This document shows, in pieces, positions 50,332 through 60,597 of a DNA stretch of 64,000 nt. Origin of the DNA: Aceticella autotrophica (GTDB taxonomy: Bacteria > Bacillota > Thermoanaerobacteria > Thermoanaerobacterales > Thermoanaerobacteraceae); the NCBI RefSeq assembly GCF_017357865.1, contig NZ_CP060096.1, positions 2,033,001-2,097,000 of the forward strand. Reading direction: 5' to 3'. Numbering within the stretch: the first letter of the stretch is position 1; each line of letters opens with the position of its first letter. The position numbers were made by a program, and so were the translations under genes. The notes beneath the pieces were generated by a model, which saw only the letters and a list, made by a program, of their open reading frames with translations, was not told where the DNA came from and searched no databases.

Positions 50332-50443
50332 TATCCGGCAGCGTCCTACTCTCCCGCTTACGCAGTACCATCGGCGCTGGAGGGCTTCACTTCCGTGTTC
50401 GGTATGGGAACGGGTTTTTAACCTCCGCTATTGCCACCGGAAA
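50332..50443 (-). rRNA. rrf: 5S ribosomal RNA
   Basis: Minus strand reads TTTCCGGTGGCAATAGCGG, contains the conserved loop C/loop E sequences CCCGTTCCCATACCGAACAC and GGGAGAGTAGGACGCTGCCGG, and its termini pair. Ends are approximate by a few bases. Last gene of the 16S-23S-5S operon. Confidence 0.93.
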
Positions 50444-50716
50444 TCTTTTGTTCATTCGCTTTGCATTATTATTCTGAAAAAATCTTATCAACGCTCACAA
50501 ATTTCGCTTTCTATATATCATCGTTTCATTCCGCTTGTTTGGCTAACGCCGTCTATGCGCTGTGACGGCTTTCGCTTTCGCTCATACGCCATACTACGCT
50601 ACATTCATCGTGATATATCACGAAAGCATCATTAATCGTTCGCTTTTGATAATTTTCCCATACTTTTAAATTGGTATTTGCTTCAATGTGAAGCTTGATA
50701 ACTGCACAATGCTTTT
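50444..50716 (-). other. 23S-5S spacer with a structured ~130-nt element
   Basis: No gene or tRNA. From about 50505 to 50640 the sequence is bounded by TATATATCATCG and its near-complement CGTGATATATCA, with inner complementary blocks CGCCGTC/GACGGC and repeated CTTTCGCTTTCGCTC. It could be a small palindromic mobile repeat (MITE-like) or part of the processing stem; I cannot identify it further. Confidence 0.45.
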
Positions 50717-50996
50717 TGTGGTCAAGTCCTCGACTTATTAGTACCGGTCAGCTGAAAGTATTTCTACTCTTACACCTCCGGCCTATCTACCTCGTCTTCT
50801 TCAAGGTGTCTTATCCTTTTCAGGTGGGAAATCTTATCTTGAGGTGGGTTTCACGCTTAGATGCTTTCAGCGTTTATCCCTTCCAAACTTGGCTACCCAG
50901 CTGTGCATCTGGCGATGCAACTGGTACACCATCGGTTCGTCAATCCCGGTCCTCTCGTACTAAGGACTGTTCCTCTCAAATTTCCTGCGCCCGCGA

Positions 50997-51140
<144 letters not shown>

Positions 51141-51351
51141 GACTCTTGGGGGAGATCAGCCTGTTATCCCCAGGGTAGCTTTTATCCGTTGAGCGACGGC
51201 AATCCCATTCTCTACCGCCGGATCACTAAGCCCGACTTTCGTCCCTGCTCGTCTTGTTGGACTCACAGTTAGGCTACCTTCTGCCTTTGCACTCTCTCGC
51301 GCGATTTCCAACCGCGCTGAGGTAACCTTTGGGCGCCTCCGTTACTCTTTT

Positions 51352-51384
<33 letters not shown>

Positions 51385-51633
51385 TCAGTGTCCATATGCC
51401 GGCTTACGGCTTATATGTTAGAATTTCGGTAATCTCGGGGTGGTATCCCAACGTCGGCTCCGGTAAGGCTTGCGCCCTACTTTCTCCGCCTCCCACCTAT
51501 CCTGTACGGAAATTACTAAAATCCAGTGACAAGCTGCAGTAAAGCTCCATGGGGTCTTTCTGTCCTGTCGCGGGTAACTCGCATCTTCACGAGTACTACA
51601 ATTTCACCGGGTCCCCCATCAAGACAGCGCCCA

Positions 51634-51730
<97 letters not shown>

Positions 51731-52395
51731 GTTCTGTGCTTCTCTTCTCAGATAACACTTCCCCTTAACCTTCCAGCACCGGGCAGGCGTCAGCTCCTAT
51801 ACTTCGTCTTTCGACTTAGCAGAAACCTGTGTTTTTGGTAAACAGTCGCTTGGGCCTCTTCTCTGCGGCCTTTCGGCACTCCTTCTCCCTAAGTTACGGA
51901 GTCATTTTGCCGAGTTCCTTAATGAGGGTTCTCCCGCTCGTCTTTGGATTCTCTCCTCGCCTACCTGTGTCGGTTTGCGGTACGGGCACCTCTGACCTCG
52001 ATAGCGGCTTTTCTTGGCAGCCCCTTTGAGGCTTCGCCTTCCGGCTCCCCATCACAGCTCTTATGAGTTTGGGGCCTTCCCTCCATACTCTTTTCGTCGC
52101 TGCTTGGACGTGCTCTACCAACCGCACGCTCCTCTTATCTCGCTGCGTCCCCGCTTCTCTTTTGCGGTCTTTGGTGGTACCGGATTGTCTACCGGTTGTC
52201 CATCGCCTACGCTTACGCCTCAGCTTAGGTCCCGACTTACCCTGGGCGGATTACCCTTCCCCAGGAATCCTTAGGCTTTCGACGGTAAGGTTTCTCTCCT
52301 TACTCTCGTTACTTATACCGGCATTCTCTCTACTGTACTGTCCAGCTTCGCTTCCGCTTGGCCTTCTTCCTGTACAGTACGCTCCCCTACCCTTC

Positions 52396-52821
52396 GCAGA
52401 AGTCAGATGTCGGAAGTCAGATATCAGAATTATTTCCACTTCTTTATCAGTGTGTATATTTGTTTCCTTAGTGATGTGTTTTCTTCTGATAGTTCCTTAT
52501 GTGCTCTTTCGTTAATATATCCTAAGTCATAACTTAAGTCAATTAATACTTCTACTTCGTTACTTGAACCAAGTGCTATCTTTAAATATCTTTTAAAATC
52601 GGCTTCTGATTCTTTCTTTCCATATCCTTCAGCAATATTTAATGGTATTGATGTTGCAGCTCTTCTTAGTTGGCTCGCTAATTCATATTTCTCGTAATCA
52701 GGATATTTTTGTGTTAGCTTGTGAATTATTAAGCTAAGTTTGTATGACTTCTGATATATTTTTAAGTCTTTATAGGTGTTTATCATTTTCTCACCTCTGA
52801 CCTCTCACATCTGACCTCTGC
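52396..52821 (-). other. Intervening sequence in 23S rRNA helix 45
   Basis: Interrupts the 23S gene between GAAGCTTCGGCTAAG and CGAAGGGTAGGGGAGCG, i.e. at helix 45, a known IVS hot spot. Its ends are 32-nt complementary arms built from repeats of the type GCAGARGTCAGATGT (52821-52790 and 52427-52396). Between them lies a complete ORF (52430-52786). Such IVSs are usually cut out by RNase III, leaving a fragmented 23S. Confidence 0.9.
52430..52786 (-). CDS. Four-helix-bundle protein of the 23S rRNA intervening sequence
   Basis: 118-aa protein of the S23/IVP family that is found inside 23S rRNA IVSs. Family features: start YKDLKIYQKSYKLSLIIHKLTQKYPDYEKYELASQLRRAATSIPLNIAEG-like, the S-Q-L-R-R-A-A-T-S-I-P-x-N-I-A-E-G core, and later LKIALGSSNEVEVLIDLSYDLGYI. 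Function is unknown; homologues form pentameric four-helix bundles and may bind nucleic acid. ATG 52786 follows GAGGTG, which lies within the IVS stem arm, so translation would need the unfolded or excised form. Confidence 0.92.
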   Translation of the reverse strand: MINTYKDLKIYQKSYKLSLIIHKLTQKYPDYEKYELASQLRRAATSIPLNIAEGYGKKESEADFKRYLKIALGSSNEVEVLIDLSYDLGYINERAHKELSEENTSLRKQIYTLIKKWK

Positions 52822-52876
52822 TTAGCCGAAGCTTCGGTGGCATGTTTTAGCCCCGTTTATTTTCGGCGCAGGACTT

Positions 52877-52908
<32 letters not shown>

Positions 52909-53497
52909 TGTATGGCTGCTTCTAAGCCAACATCCTGGTTGTCTTGGATATCCTACTTCCTTTCCCACTTAACTTGCTCTTTGGGACCTTAGCTGTCGGT
53001 CTGGGCTGTTTCCCTTTTGACTACGGATCTTATCATTCGCAGTCTGACTCCCAGGTCTTGATATGGCATTCGGAGTTTGATAGGGTTCGGTAGCCTTTCT
53101 GGCCCCTTTCCCATTCAGTGCTCTACCTCCATATCTTCTACCCTGAGGCTAGCCCTAAAGCTATTTCGGGGAGAACCAGCTATCTCCGTGCTCGATTGGA
53201 ATTTCTCCGCTACCCACAATTCATCCCATGACTTTTCAACGTCAACGTGGTTCGGGCCTCCACCAGATCTTACTCCGGCTTCACCCTGATCATGGGTAGG
53301 TCGCACGGTTTCGGGTCTATGGCATGCAACTTTCGCCCTCTTTAGACTCGCTTTCGCTTCGGCTCCGCTCTCGCTTAACCTCGCTGCATACCTATAACTC
53401 GCCGGTCCGTTCTACAAAAAGTACGCGGTCGTCTGCTTTCGCTTGACTTCCACTGCTTGTGGACATATGGTTTCAGGTTCTGTTTCACTCCCCTCCC

Positions 53498-53545
<48 letters not shown>

Positions 53546-54021
53546 TAGTAGTATTTAGCCTTGGGAGATGGTCCTCCCGTCTTCCCACCGGGTTGCCTAT
53601 CCTGTGGTACTCTGGATCCCACTCGGGTATCTTCCTTTCGCCTACAGGGCTTTCACCTTCTTTGGCGGGCCTTCCCAGGTCCCTTCGGCTTCGTTAAAGA
53701 TACTCCTTTTTGCGGTCCTAAACCCCGGTATCTGTGATACCGGTTTGGGCTTCTCCCTTTTCGCTCGCCACTACTCAGGGAATCGATTGTTTTCTTTCTT
53801 TTCCTCGCGTTACTTAGATGTTTCAGTTCACGCGGTTTCCCTTCTGCTGATTATTTATTCATCAGCAGATGCTTAAGTATTGCCTTAAGCGGGTTTCCCC
53901 ATTCGGATATCTCCGGATCTCGGTCTGCTTGCGACTCCCCGGAGCGTTTCGCCGCTGGCTGCGTCCTTCTTCGGCTCTAAGTGCCTGTGGCATCCTCCAT
54001 ACGCCCTTTGTAACTTGACCT

Positions 54022-55803
<1,782 letters not shown>

Positions 55804-55891
55804 AATCCTTTTTCTCATTCTTTTTCTTTACTGGCTTTCTTACTGTTCAATTTTCAAGGTTCATTCCCTCGCCTCTTTGGCGACATTGTTT

Positions 55892-55920
55892 ATATTATCA
55901 TATCTCTTCTTTCTTGTCAA
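55892..55920 (-). promoter_or_regulatory. Proximal rRNA promoter (P2)
   Basis: TTGACA (55920-55915), 17-nt spacer, TAATAT (55897-55892) on the minus strand; start near 55885, 80 nt before 16S. The A-rich 17-bp tract directly upstream (55937-55921) is an UP-element-like sequence and also the target duplication of the IS. Confidence 0.85.
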
Positions 55921-55937
55921 CTCTTTTTTTCTGTCTC
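55921..55937. repeat. Target-site duplication, left copy
   Basis: CTCTTTTTTTCTGTCTC, identical to 57707-57723, flanking the insertion sequence. 17 bp (18 if the adjoining A is counted). Confidence 0.9.
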
Positions 55938-55962
55938 TGTAATTATTCTGTGATAATGTCAT
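55938..55962 (+). repeat. Left terminal inverted repeat of the IS
   Basis: 25 bp, matches the right end at 20 positions; followed inside by a second motif CTGATAAAATGTCATG (55974-55990). Confidence 0.85.
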
Positions 55963-56012
55963 ATTGAATTTATTCTGATAAAATGTCATGTATGAGAGAG
56001 GAGATATTCAAT

Positions 56013-57350
56013 ATGACTCAAAAAGAAATAAGTCGTCTTAGAGTTATCAATCAGACTATTGATAAAATTATAACCGTAAGAGAAGCTGCTGAGCTTCTGG
56101 GCCTCAGTGAACGCCAAGTAATAAGGTTAAAAGGAGGGGTTTTAAAAGATGGTCCTGCGTTCATAATTCATAAAAATAGAGGTAGGAAGCCTAAGCATGC
56201 TCTCTCGGATGAAATCGGAACCAAAATTGTTGAGTTAAAACAAACAAAGTACCAAGAGGCTAATTTCATGCATTTTTCTGAGTTACTGGAAGAACATGAA
56301 AATATTAATGTGAGTTATTCTACAATATATAGGATATTGACTAAAGAGGGTATTAAAAGCCCTAAAAAACATCGTAAGCGTAAATCTCATCATCGAAGAA
56401 AGAGAAAGCCTCAAAAGGGAATGCTGGTTCAGATTGATGCTTCTCCACATGAATGGATCATAGGAGATAAATCATTTACTCTACATGGAGCTATAGATGA
56501 CGCTACCGGTGAAATTCTTGCACTTTTTTTTGCTCCTAACGAGTGTATGGAAGGATATTTCGAAGTCATAAGACAAATCGTTAACAACCATGGTATCCCT
56601 ATCAGTATATATTCTGACCGTCACACTATCTTTGTCTCTCCTAATAGCGGTAAACTATCTATAGAAGAACAATTAGAGGGAAAGACAGTTAATTTTACTC
56701 AGTTTGAAAGAGCTATGGGAGAGCTTGGAATCAACGTTATTAAGGCTAATTCTCCACAAGCTAAAGGCCGCATTGAAAAGCTATGGGATACGCTTCAAAG
56801 CAGGCTTCCTGTTGAGTTTAAGATTCATGGAATTGATACTATGAAAGCTGCTAATGCATTTTTATCGCAATTTATTGTCGCTTACAATGAAAAGTTTGGT
56901 GTCGAACCTGAAAATCCTGAACATGCTTTTAGAACGCTTGATTCTAATATTAACCTTGATTATATCTTATGCGTAAAGGAAGAGCGTACTATCATTGAAG
57001 GGTCTGTTTTTTCTTACAAGGGTAAGTATTATCAACTTATCAAGAATGGTAAAAAGGCTCCAGCTATGCCCAAAGCTAAACTTACTGTCTTAAGTAGTTC
57101 TAAAATAGGCGTAAAAGCTTTCTATGCTGATGTTATATATGATACTTTGCTTCTTGATGAACGTCCAAAAAAAGAATCTTTAAAGTTATCTAAAGAGAAA
57201 ACTGTGAAACAAACTATAGTAAAGCCAAGTGCCGATCACCCATGGCGGCATGCACAAAAGAAGAAGCCCAATTACGCGTATGAAGAAACCGATCGTGAGA
57301 TCGTTGAAATGCTTAATCAGCTTTTCAATTCTACGCGTGCATGGGCATAG
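56013..57350 (+). CDS. ISNCY/IS1202-group transposase (DDE)
   Basis: 445-aa transposase. N-terminal helix-turn-helix (TVREAAELLGLSERQVIRLKGG), winged segment (MHFSELLEEHENINVSYSTIYRILTKEGI), then an rve-type catalytic core: first Asp in VQIDASPHEW, second in IYSDRHTIF, catalytic Glu in GRIEKLWDTLQSRLP. I choose ATG 56013, 8 nt after GAGGAGA; an ATG ten codons upstream would place that RBS inside the gene. The frame is open and all three catalytic residues are present, so the element could still be active. Confidence 0.93.
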   Translation: MTQKEISRLRVINQTIDKIITVREAAELLGLSERQVIRLKGGVLKDGPAFIIHKNRGRKPKHALSDEIGTKIVELKQTKYQEANFMHFSELLEEHENINVSYSTIYRILTKEGIKSPKKHRKRKSHHRRKRKPQKGMLVQIDASPHEWIIGDKSFTLHGAIDDATGEILALFFAPNECMEGYFEVIRQIVNNHGIPISIYSDRHTIFVSPNSGKLSIEEQLEGKTVNFTQFERAMGELGINVIKANSPQAKGRIEKLWDTLQSRLPVEFKIHGIDTMKAANAFLSQFIVAYNEKFGVEPENPEHAFRTLDSNINLDYILCVKEERTIIEGSVFSYKGKYYQLIKNGKKAPAMPKAKLTVLSSSKIGVKAFYADVIYDTLLLDERPKKESLKLSKEKTVKQTIVKPSADHPWRHAQKKKPNYAYEETDREIVEMLNQLFNSTRAWA

Positions 57351-57442
57351 AAAAATATTGTCATATATTATGATACTCGCTTTGATGGTATTTATCAAGG
57401 CTTAATTTCCTATGCCTTTTTTAAGGTTTCTCTTTTAAAGAG

Positions 57443-57504
57443 ATGTATAGAATAAATTGCATGTTTTTATGTCTTTAGATTACAAGACATAATATTCTAT
57501 ACAT
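57443..57504 (+). other. Long bulged hairpin in the IS after the transposase
   Basis: Outer arms ATGTATAGAATA/TATTCTATACAT (57443-57454, 57493-57504) and inner arms TATGTCTT/AAGACATA (57468-57475, 57484-57491) form a ~62-nt structure in a 350-bp non-coding stretch. No U-run follows on either strand, so it is not a typical terminator. The rest of the stretch shows nothing. Confidence 0.6.
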
Positions 57505-57681
57505 AGTATATCTACAATTAACGCGTGCTTTGAAAGGCTCTTCGACAATTTTATATTATTATCAATTCAAAATCTTTTGCTACAATTTTACTTCGTTTTA
57601 AGAAAAATTTGTTACCATCACTGAAACATAAAAGCATATTTAAACATGACATTTTCACTGAATAAATTTGCTCTTTTTTAG

Positions 57682-57706
57682 GTGACATTTTCACAGACTA
57701 TTGACA
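57682..57706 (-). repeat. Right terminal inverted repeat of the IS
   Basis: Complement of the left end with five mismatches; an extra TGACATTTTCAC copy stands at about 57647-57658. Confidence 0.85.
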
Positions 57707-57723
57707 CTCTTTTTTTCTGTCTC
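57707..57723. repeat. Target-site duplication, right copy
   Basis: CTCTTTTTTTCTGTCTC, identical to 55921-55937. Confidence 0.9.
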
Positions 57724-57751
57724 ACTTTTGCCGCTTTCGGCGACAGGTATT

Positions 57752-57780
57752 AATATACCATGCCGCCATATTTATTTCAA
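57752..57780 (-). promoter_or_regulatory. Distal rRNA promoter (P1), displaced by the IS
   Basis: TTGAAA (57780-57775), 17-nt spacer, TATATT (57757-57752) on the minus strand. Just downstream is GTCGCCGAAAGCGGC, resembling GTCGCCAAAGAGGCGA after P2, which supports a tandem-promoter origin. Transcripts from P1 must now cross the whole IS antisense to the transposase. Confidence 0.65.
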
Positions 57781-57887
57781 CACCTTATTTTAGCCAATAT
57801 TACTTAAAAATCGCCAATAATACACTTAATAATTGCATATACTCATTTATGCTCATTATTTCATAAATTTAATATGTTCCTCATAGT

Positions 57888-58622
57888 TTATTCACTGCTG
57901 GAAACAATATCTTTATGACATTTACTTGTATTTTCTTTACATTCTTGCATATTGCATTCAACACTTGATGCCTCGGTTATTTCATTCAGTGAAAGATAAT
58001 CTTTGATTACTACTATAGGTGTCTGCTGTTCAGAATTCCCTGAGGGATTATCTAAAAACAATTTTTCAACATATGATTTTGAAACACTCTCTGATGCACC
58101 TATGCAATCAGCACAATTGAGGTCATTTGCATCCATAATAACCGTATCTATACCAGTAGCTTCCTTTATCGCCTGACATACCTTATCCGGATTAGCAGGT
58201 CCTAATATGATATATTTGTGGTAGGGCGGCATCGTACCTGCAACATCATCTATCAAAGCAACTTTCCTTCCAGCAATTTTAAAAAAGAATCCGCTTTTAT
58301 GTATCAATTTACCAAAAGCACTTGCAATAGAGGCAATTAATATTCTAAACCATCCGACTTCATTTATAGCACACTGCATAGCCTGCGGCGATGTAAGGCT
58401 TCCATTTCTTGAAGTATATTTACATAAAATTCTCGCAAGCAAATCGGCTTTTATATCCTCCGGCAAATAAGCCCTTCCCTGTGAAATTGCAACAACACTT
58501 TCGGCTATTGCTATTAAATCCCCTGGCTCGGCAATATCCTTTGTATATTTTATCACAACATCGCATATATCATCCTTGTCCGTAATAATATGTGTTCTAA
58601 TAGGTATTTTCCCAGATCTCAT
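57888..58622 (-). CDS. CofE-like (F420-0:gamma-glutamyl ligase family) protein
   Basis: 244-aa protein resembling coenzyme F420-0:L-glutamate ligase: RTHIITDKDDICDVVIKYTKD, GDLIAIAESVVAISQGRAYLPEDI and IDTVIMDANDLNCADCIGAS. Members occur in many Bacillota that do not make F420, where they probably ligate Glu to another substrate; no other F420 gene is seen here. The C-terminal tail is rich in Cys (ECNMQECKENTSKCHKD). Start ATG 58622 is preferred over ATG 58637 from the weak GGGG site; uncertain. Divergent from the next gene. Confidence 0.75.
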   Translation of the reverse strand: MRSGKIPIRTHIITDKDDICDVVIKYTKDIAEPGDLIAIAESVVAISQGRAYLPEDIKADLLARILCKYTSRNGSLTSPQAMQCAINEVGWFRILIASIASAFGKLIHKSGFFFKIAGRKVALIDDVAGTMPPYHKYIILGPANPDKVCQAIKEATGIDTVIMDANDLNCADCIGASESVSKSYVEKLFLDNPSGNSEQQTPIVVIKDYLSLNEITEASSVECNMQECKENTSKCHKDIVSSSE

Positions 58623-58751
58623 ATTTACATACCCCATTTTTATAAGTATATTTTTTTTTATTCTTGTATATGTTATTATATGTATGTTCATTATAATTAT
58701 ATCACAATTTTACCAATAATATATTAAATTTTTAAATAGGAGTGATTCAAA

Positions 58752-59627
58752 TTGTTAAATACACTAACAAATGTAAGGCTTGATTCAAATTGTGAAAATC
58801 CTCTTATAAAAGAAGGAAAAAGCAATATCAGTATTGATTTTACTATGGATATTCCTATATTTGAAACATATTGCATCGAAAAAACTATTAAAATTATATT
58901 CAAAGATGTATTTTTAAACATGCCTGATGGTGTATACAAAGATGAAGACGGCTTGATTTCAAATGTTGAATTAAAGCAGGATGGTTCTGAAATAATATTT
59001 TCAATAAAATTATATTATAACTCAATATATAAAATTGAATACATAAAAGGTATCCCTTCAAAATTAAACGTAATTATAGATAGGTCTCCTTTATCTAATA
59101 TACTAAAAGGAAAAACTATAATTTTAAATCCTATTTATAAAAGCATCACAAAAAGTCCTACATCGCTTATGCCTCATATTCCTATGAAAGCCATAGCAAA
59201 TAAATTGAAATTTTTATTAAATTTATCAAAAGCAGAGGCTGTTCTTACATGGGAAAATATTGATGATATAAATAAAATCAATAGCGACCTTAATAGTAAC
59301 ATATTAATAAATATATCTACAGATGTTTCCGAAAAAAATGAAAGCGGATTTAAAATATATTATTCAAATAAAAACTTGGAATCAAAAAGACTTGGTGAAA
59401 TAATTTTAAAAAACCTTGAAATAAAATCTCCTTTGGATAATCTTGGTATGTATCCAAAGGAAATGCCCTTACAAAACAACAATATAATACCTGTAACAGT
59501 GATACCGGGAATAGAGAATAACAGGCTTGACGATGCACATTTAAGGGATGTTGATTATAGAAACAAAGTTGCACAAGCTATATTTAACGGCATTTTAAAA
59601 TATTACAGCCAGGATAATCAAATATAA
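58752..59627 (+). CDS. Degenerate N-acetylmuramoyl-L-alanine amidase-like protein (no zinc ligands)
   Basis: 291-aa protein read from TTG 58752 (RBS AGGAGTG 8 nt upstream). The C-terminal half (about residues 120-285) follows the Amidase_3 layout: KTIILNPIYKS where active enzymes have DPGHGG, NILINISTDV for SxHxN, FKIYYSNKN for GxxxYYS, and IPVTVIPGIENNRLDD with DVDYRNKVAQAIFNGILKYY for the final ExGFxSN...AxAIxxGI helix. All zinc-binding His/Glu positions are replaced. The N-terminal ~110 residues are beta-rich, AMIN-like in appearance. No signal peptide. The likeness is weak and a structural search is needed. Confidence 0.5.
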   Translation: MLNTLTNVRLDSNCENPLIKEGKSNISIDFTMDIPIFETYCIEKTIKIIFKDVFLNMPDGVYKDEDGLISNVELKQDGSEIIFSIKLYYNSIYKIEYIKGIPSKLNVIIDRSPLSNILKGKTIILNPIYKSITKSPTSLMPHIPMKAIANKLKFLLNLSKAEAVLTWENIDDINKINSDLNSNILINISTDVSEKNESGFKIYYSNKNLESKRLGEIILKNLEIKSPLDNLGMYPKEMPLQNNNIIPVTVIPGIENNRLDDAHLRDVDYRNKVAQAIFNGILKYYSQDNQI

Positions 59628-59729
59628 TTTTCCTGGCTATAATATGATTTTAACTTCATCTTTAAGTATTATATAACTTTCTCCAACATCATAGTTATAA
59701 GCTTAGACATAACACCTGACCAAGAAGCC

Positions 59730-60092
59730 TTATTTGGTACCTGTGTATTCAACATAACTTGTAGCTGTCTCCCAGAGCCTTATCATGCTCAGTTGATAAG
59801 ACTCCGTATGCAGCGGATTTTCAAGTATATTCCATATCCATACAACTATATTTTCACTTGTTGTATTGAATTTAAGAACATCATTTAGATATTGATGGTC
59901 AAGTTTTTGTATTATCAATTTATCGACTAATTCCTTAAGTTTAACAAAATCAATAACAATACCATCTTTGTCAGGTTTCCCTTCAACAGTAATTTCTAAT
60001 TTATACGTATGTCCATGGAGATTCTCACATTTACCATTGTAATTAATAAGATTATGCGCACTGTCAAATGTAAATACTTTTGTTACCTTCAT
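59730..60092 (-). CDS. queD: 6-pyruvoyl-tetrahydropterin synthase family protein (QueD or PTPS-I/III)
   Basis: 120-aa tunnel-fold enzyme acting on dihydroneopterin triphosphate. Zinc ligands: FDSAHNL and HGH; catalytic LDHQYLND and TSENIVVW. The active-site loop is CENLHGH, i.e. Cys four and Glu three positions before HGH; this double motif is described for bifunctional PTPS-I/III enzymes that serve both queuosine and folate synthesis. It is last in folE-folP-folK, where folB is missing. ATG 60092 follows AAGGAGG and overlaps the folK end by 29 bp. Confidence 0.88.
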   Translation of the reverse strand: MKVTKVFTFDSAHNLINYNGKCENLHGHTYKLEITVEGKPDKDGIVIDFVKLKELVDKLIIQKLDHQYLNDVLKFNTTSENIVVWIWNILENPLHTESYQLSMIRLWETATSYVEYTGTK

Positions 60093-60597
60093 TATTGCAT
60101 ACCTCCTTATACCAATCCTTTTTATAAAGCTTGACGCCATCTTTATCAGCTAAACCCTTTATTATATCCGAAATCAATAAATTTCCCTTCTTTATATGAG
60201 AATTTACATCACATAATGGTATCAATACAAAAGCCCTTTCCCACATCCTTTGATGAGGAATCTGGAGACTTTTATCGTTTACTTCAATATTATCATATAA
60301 CAATATATCAATATCTATTGTCCTTGGACCCCATTTTATTATTCTCTTTCTATTACATTTATCCTCAATATCATTTAATATTTTCAATAATTTATGCGGA
60401 AGAATATCCGTATCAATTTCAACAACTATATTTAAAAATTTATCCTGCTCGGTATAACCTACTGGAGCTGTTTCATATATCGGAGATACTTTATTTATAA
60501 GAATGCCCGGTGTTCTATAAATCATGTCAACTGCTTTAAATAGATAATCCTCCCTATCCCCAAGATTAGAACCAAGTGATAAATAAACCTTACTCAT
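60064..60597 (-). CDS. folK: HPPK (2-amino-4-hydroxy-6-hydroxymethyldihydropteridine pyrophosphokinase)
   Basis: 177-aa kinase that activates hydroxymethyldihydropterin. Signature YLSLGSNLGDREDYL at the N-terminus, YETAPVGYTEQDKFLNIVVEI, and the catalytic KWGPRTIDIDILLYDN and IPHQRMWERAFVLIPL. Single domain, not fused to FolB. ATGA overlap with the folP end, so coupled. Slightly longer at the C-terminus than usual (~17 residues), overlapping the queD start. Confidence 0.95.
   Translation of the reverse strand: MSKVYLSLGSNLGDREDYLFKAVDMIYRTPGILINKVSPIYETAPVGYTEQDKFLNIVVEIDTDILPHKLLKILNDIEDKCNRKRIIKWGPRTIDIDILLYDNIEVNDKSLQIPHQRMWERAFVLIPLCDVNSHIKKGNLLISDIIKGLADKDGVKLYKKDWYKEVCNNEGNKSIYI

Larger units (their letters stand above)
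55938..57706 (+). mobile_element. IS1202-like insertion sequence (ISNCY family), complete
   Basis: 1769-bp element with imperfect terminal inverted repeats (20 of 25 matching: TGTAATTATTCTGTGATAAT at the left; TGTCAATAGTCTGTGAAAAT reading inward from the right), one transposase gene and 17-bp target duplications. The size, long target duplication and transposase type fit the IS1202 group. It has inserted between the two promoters of the rRNA operon. A second copy of the TGACATTTTCAC-type motif stands inside each end and is a likely transposase site. Confidence 0.9.
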
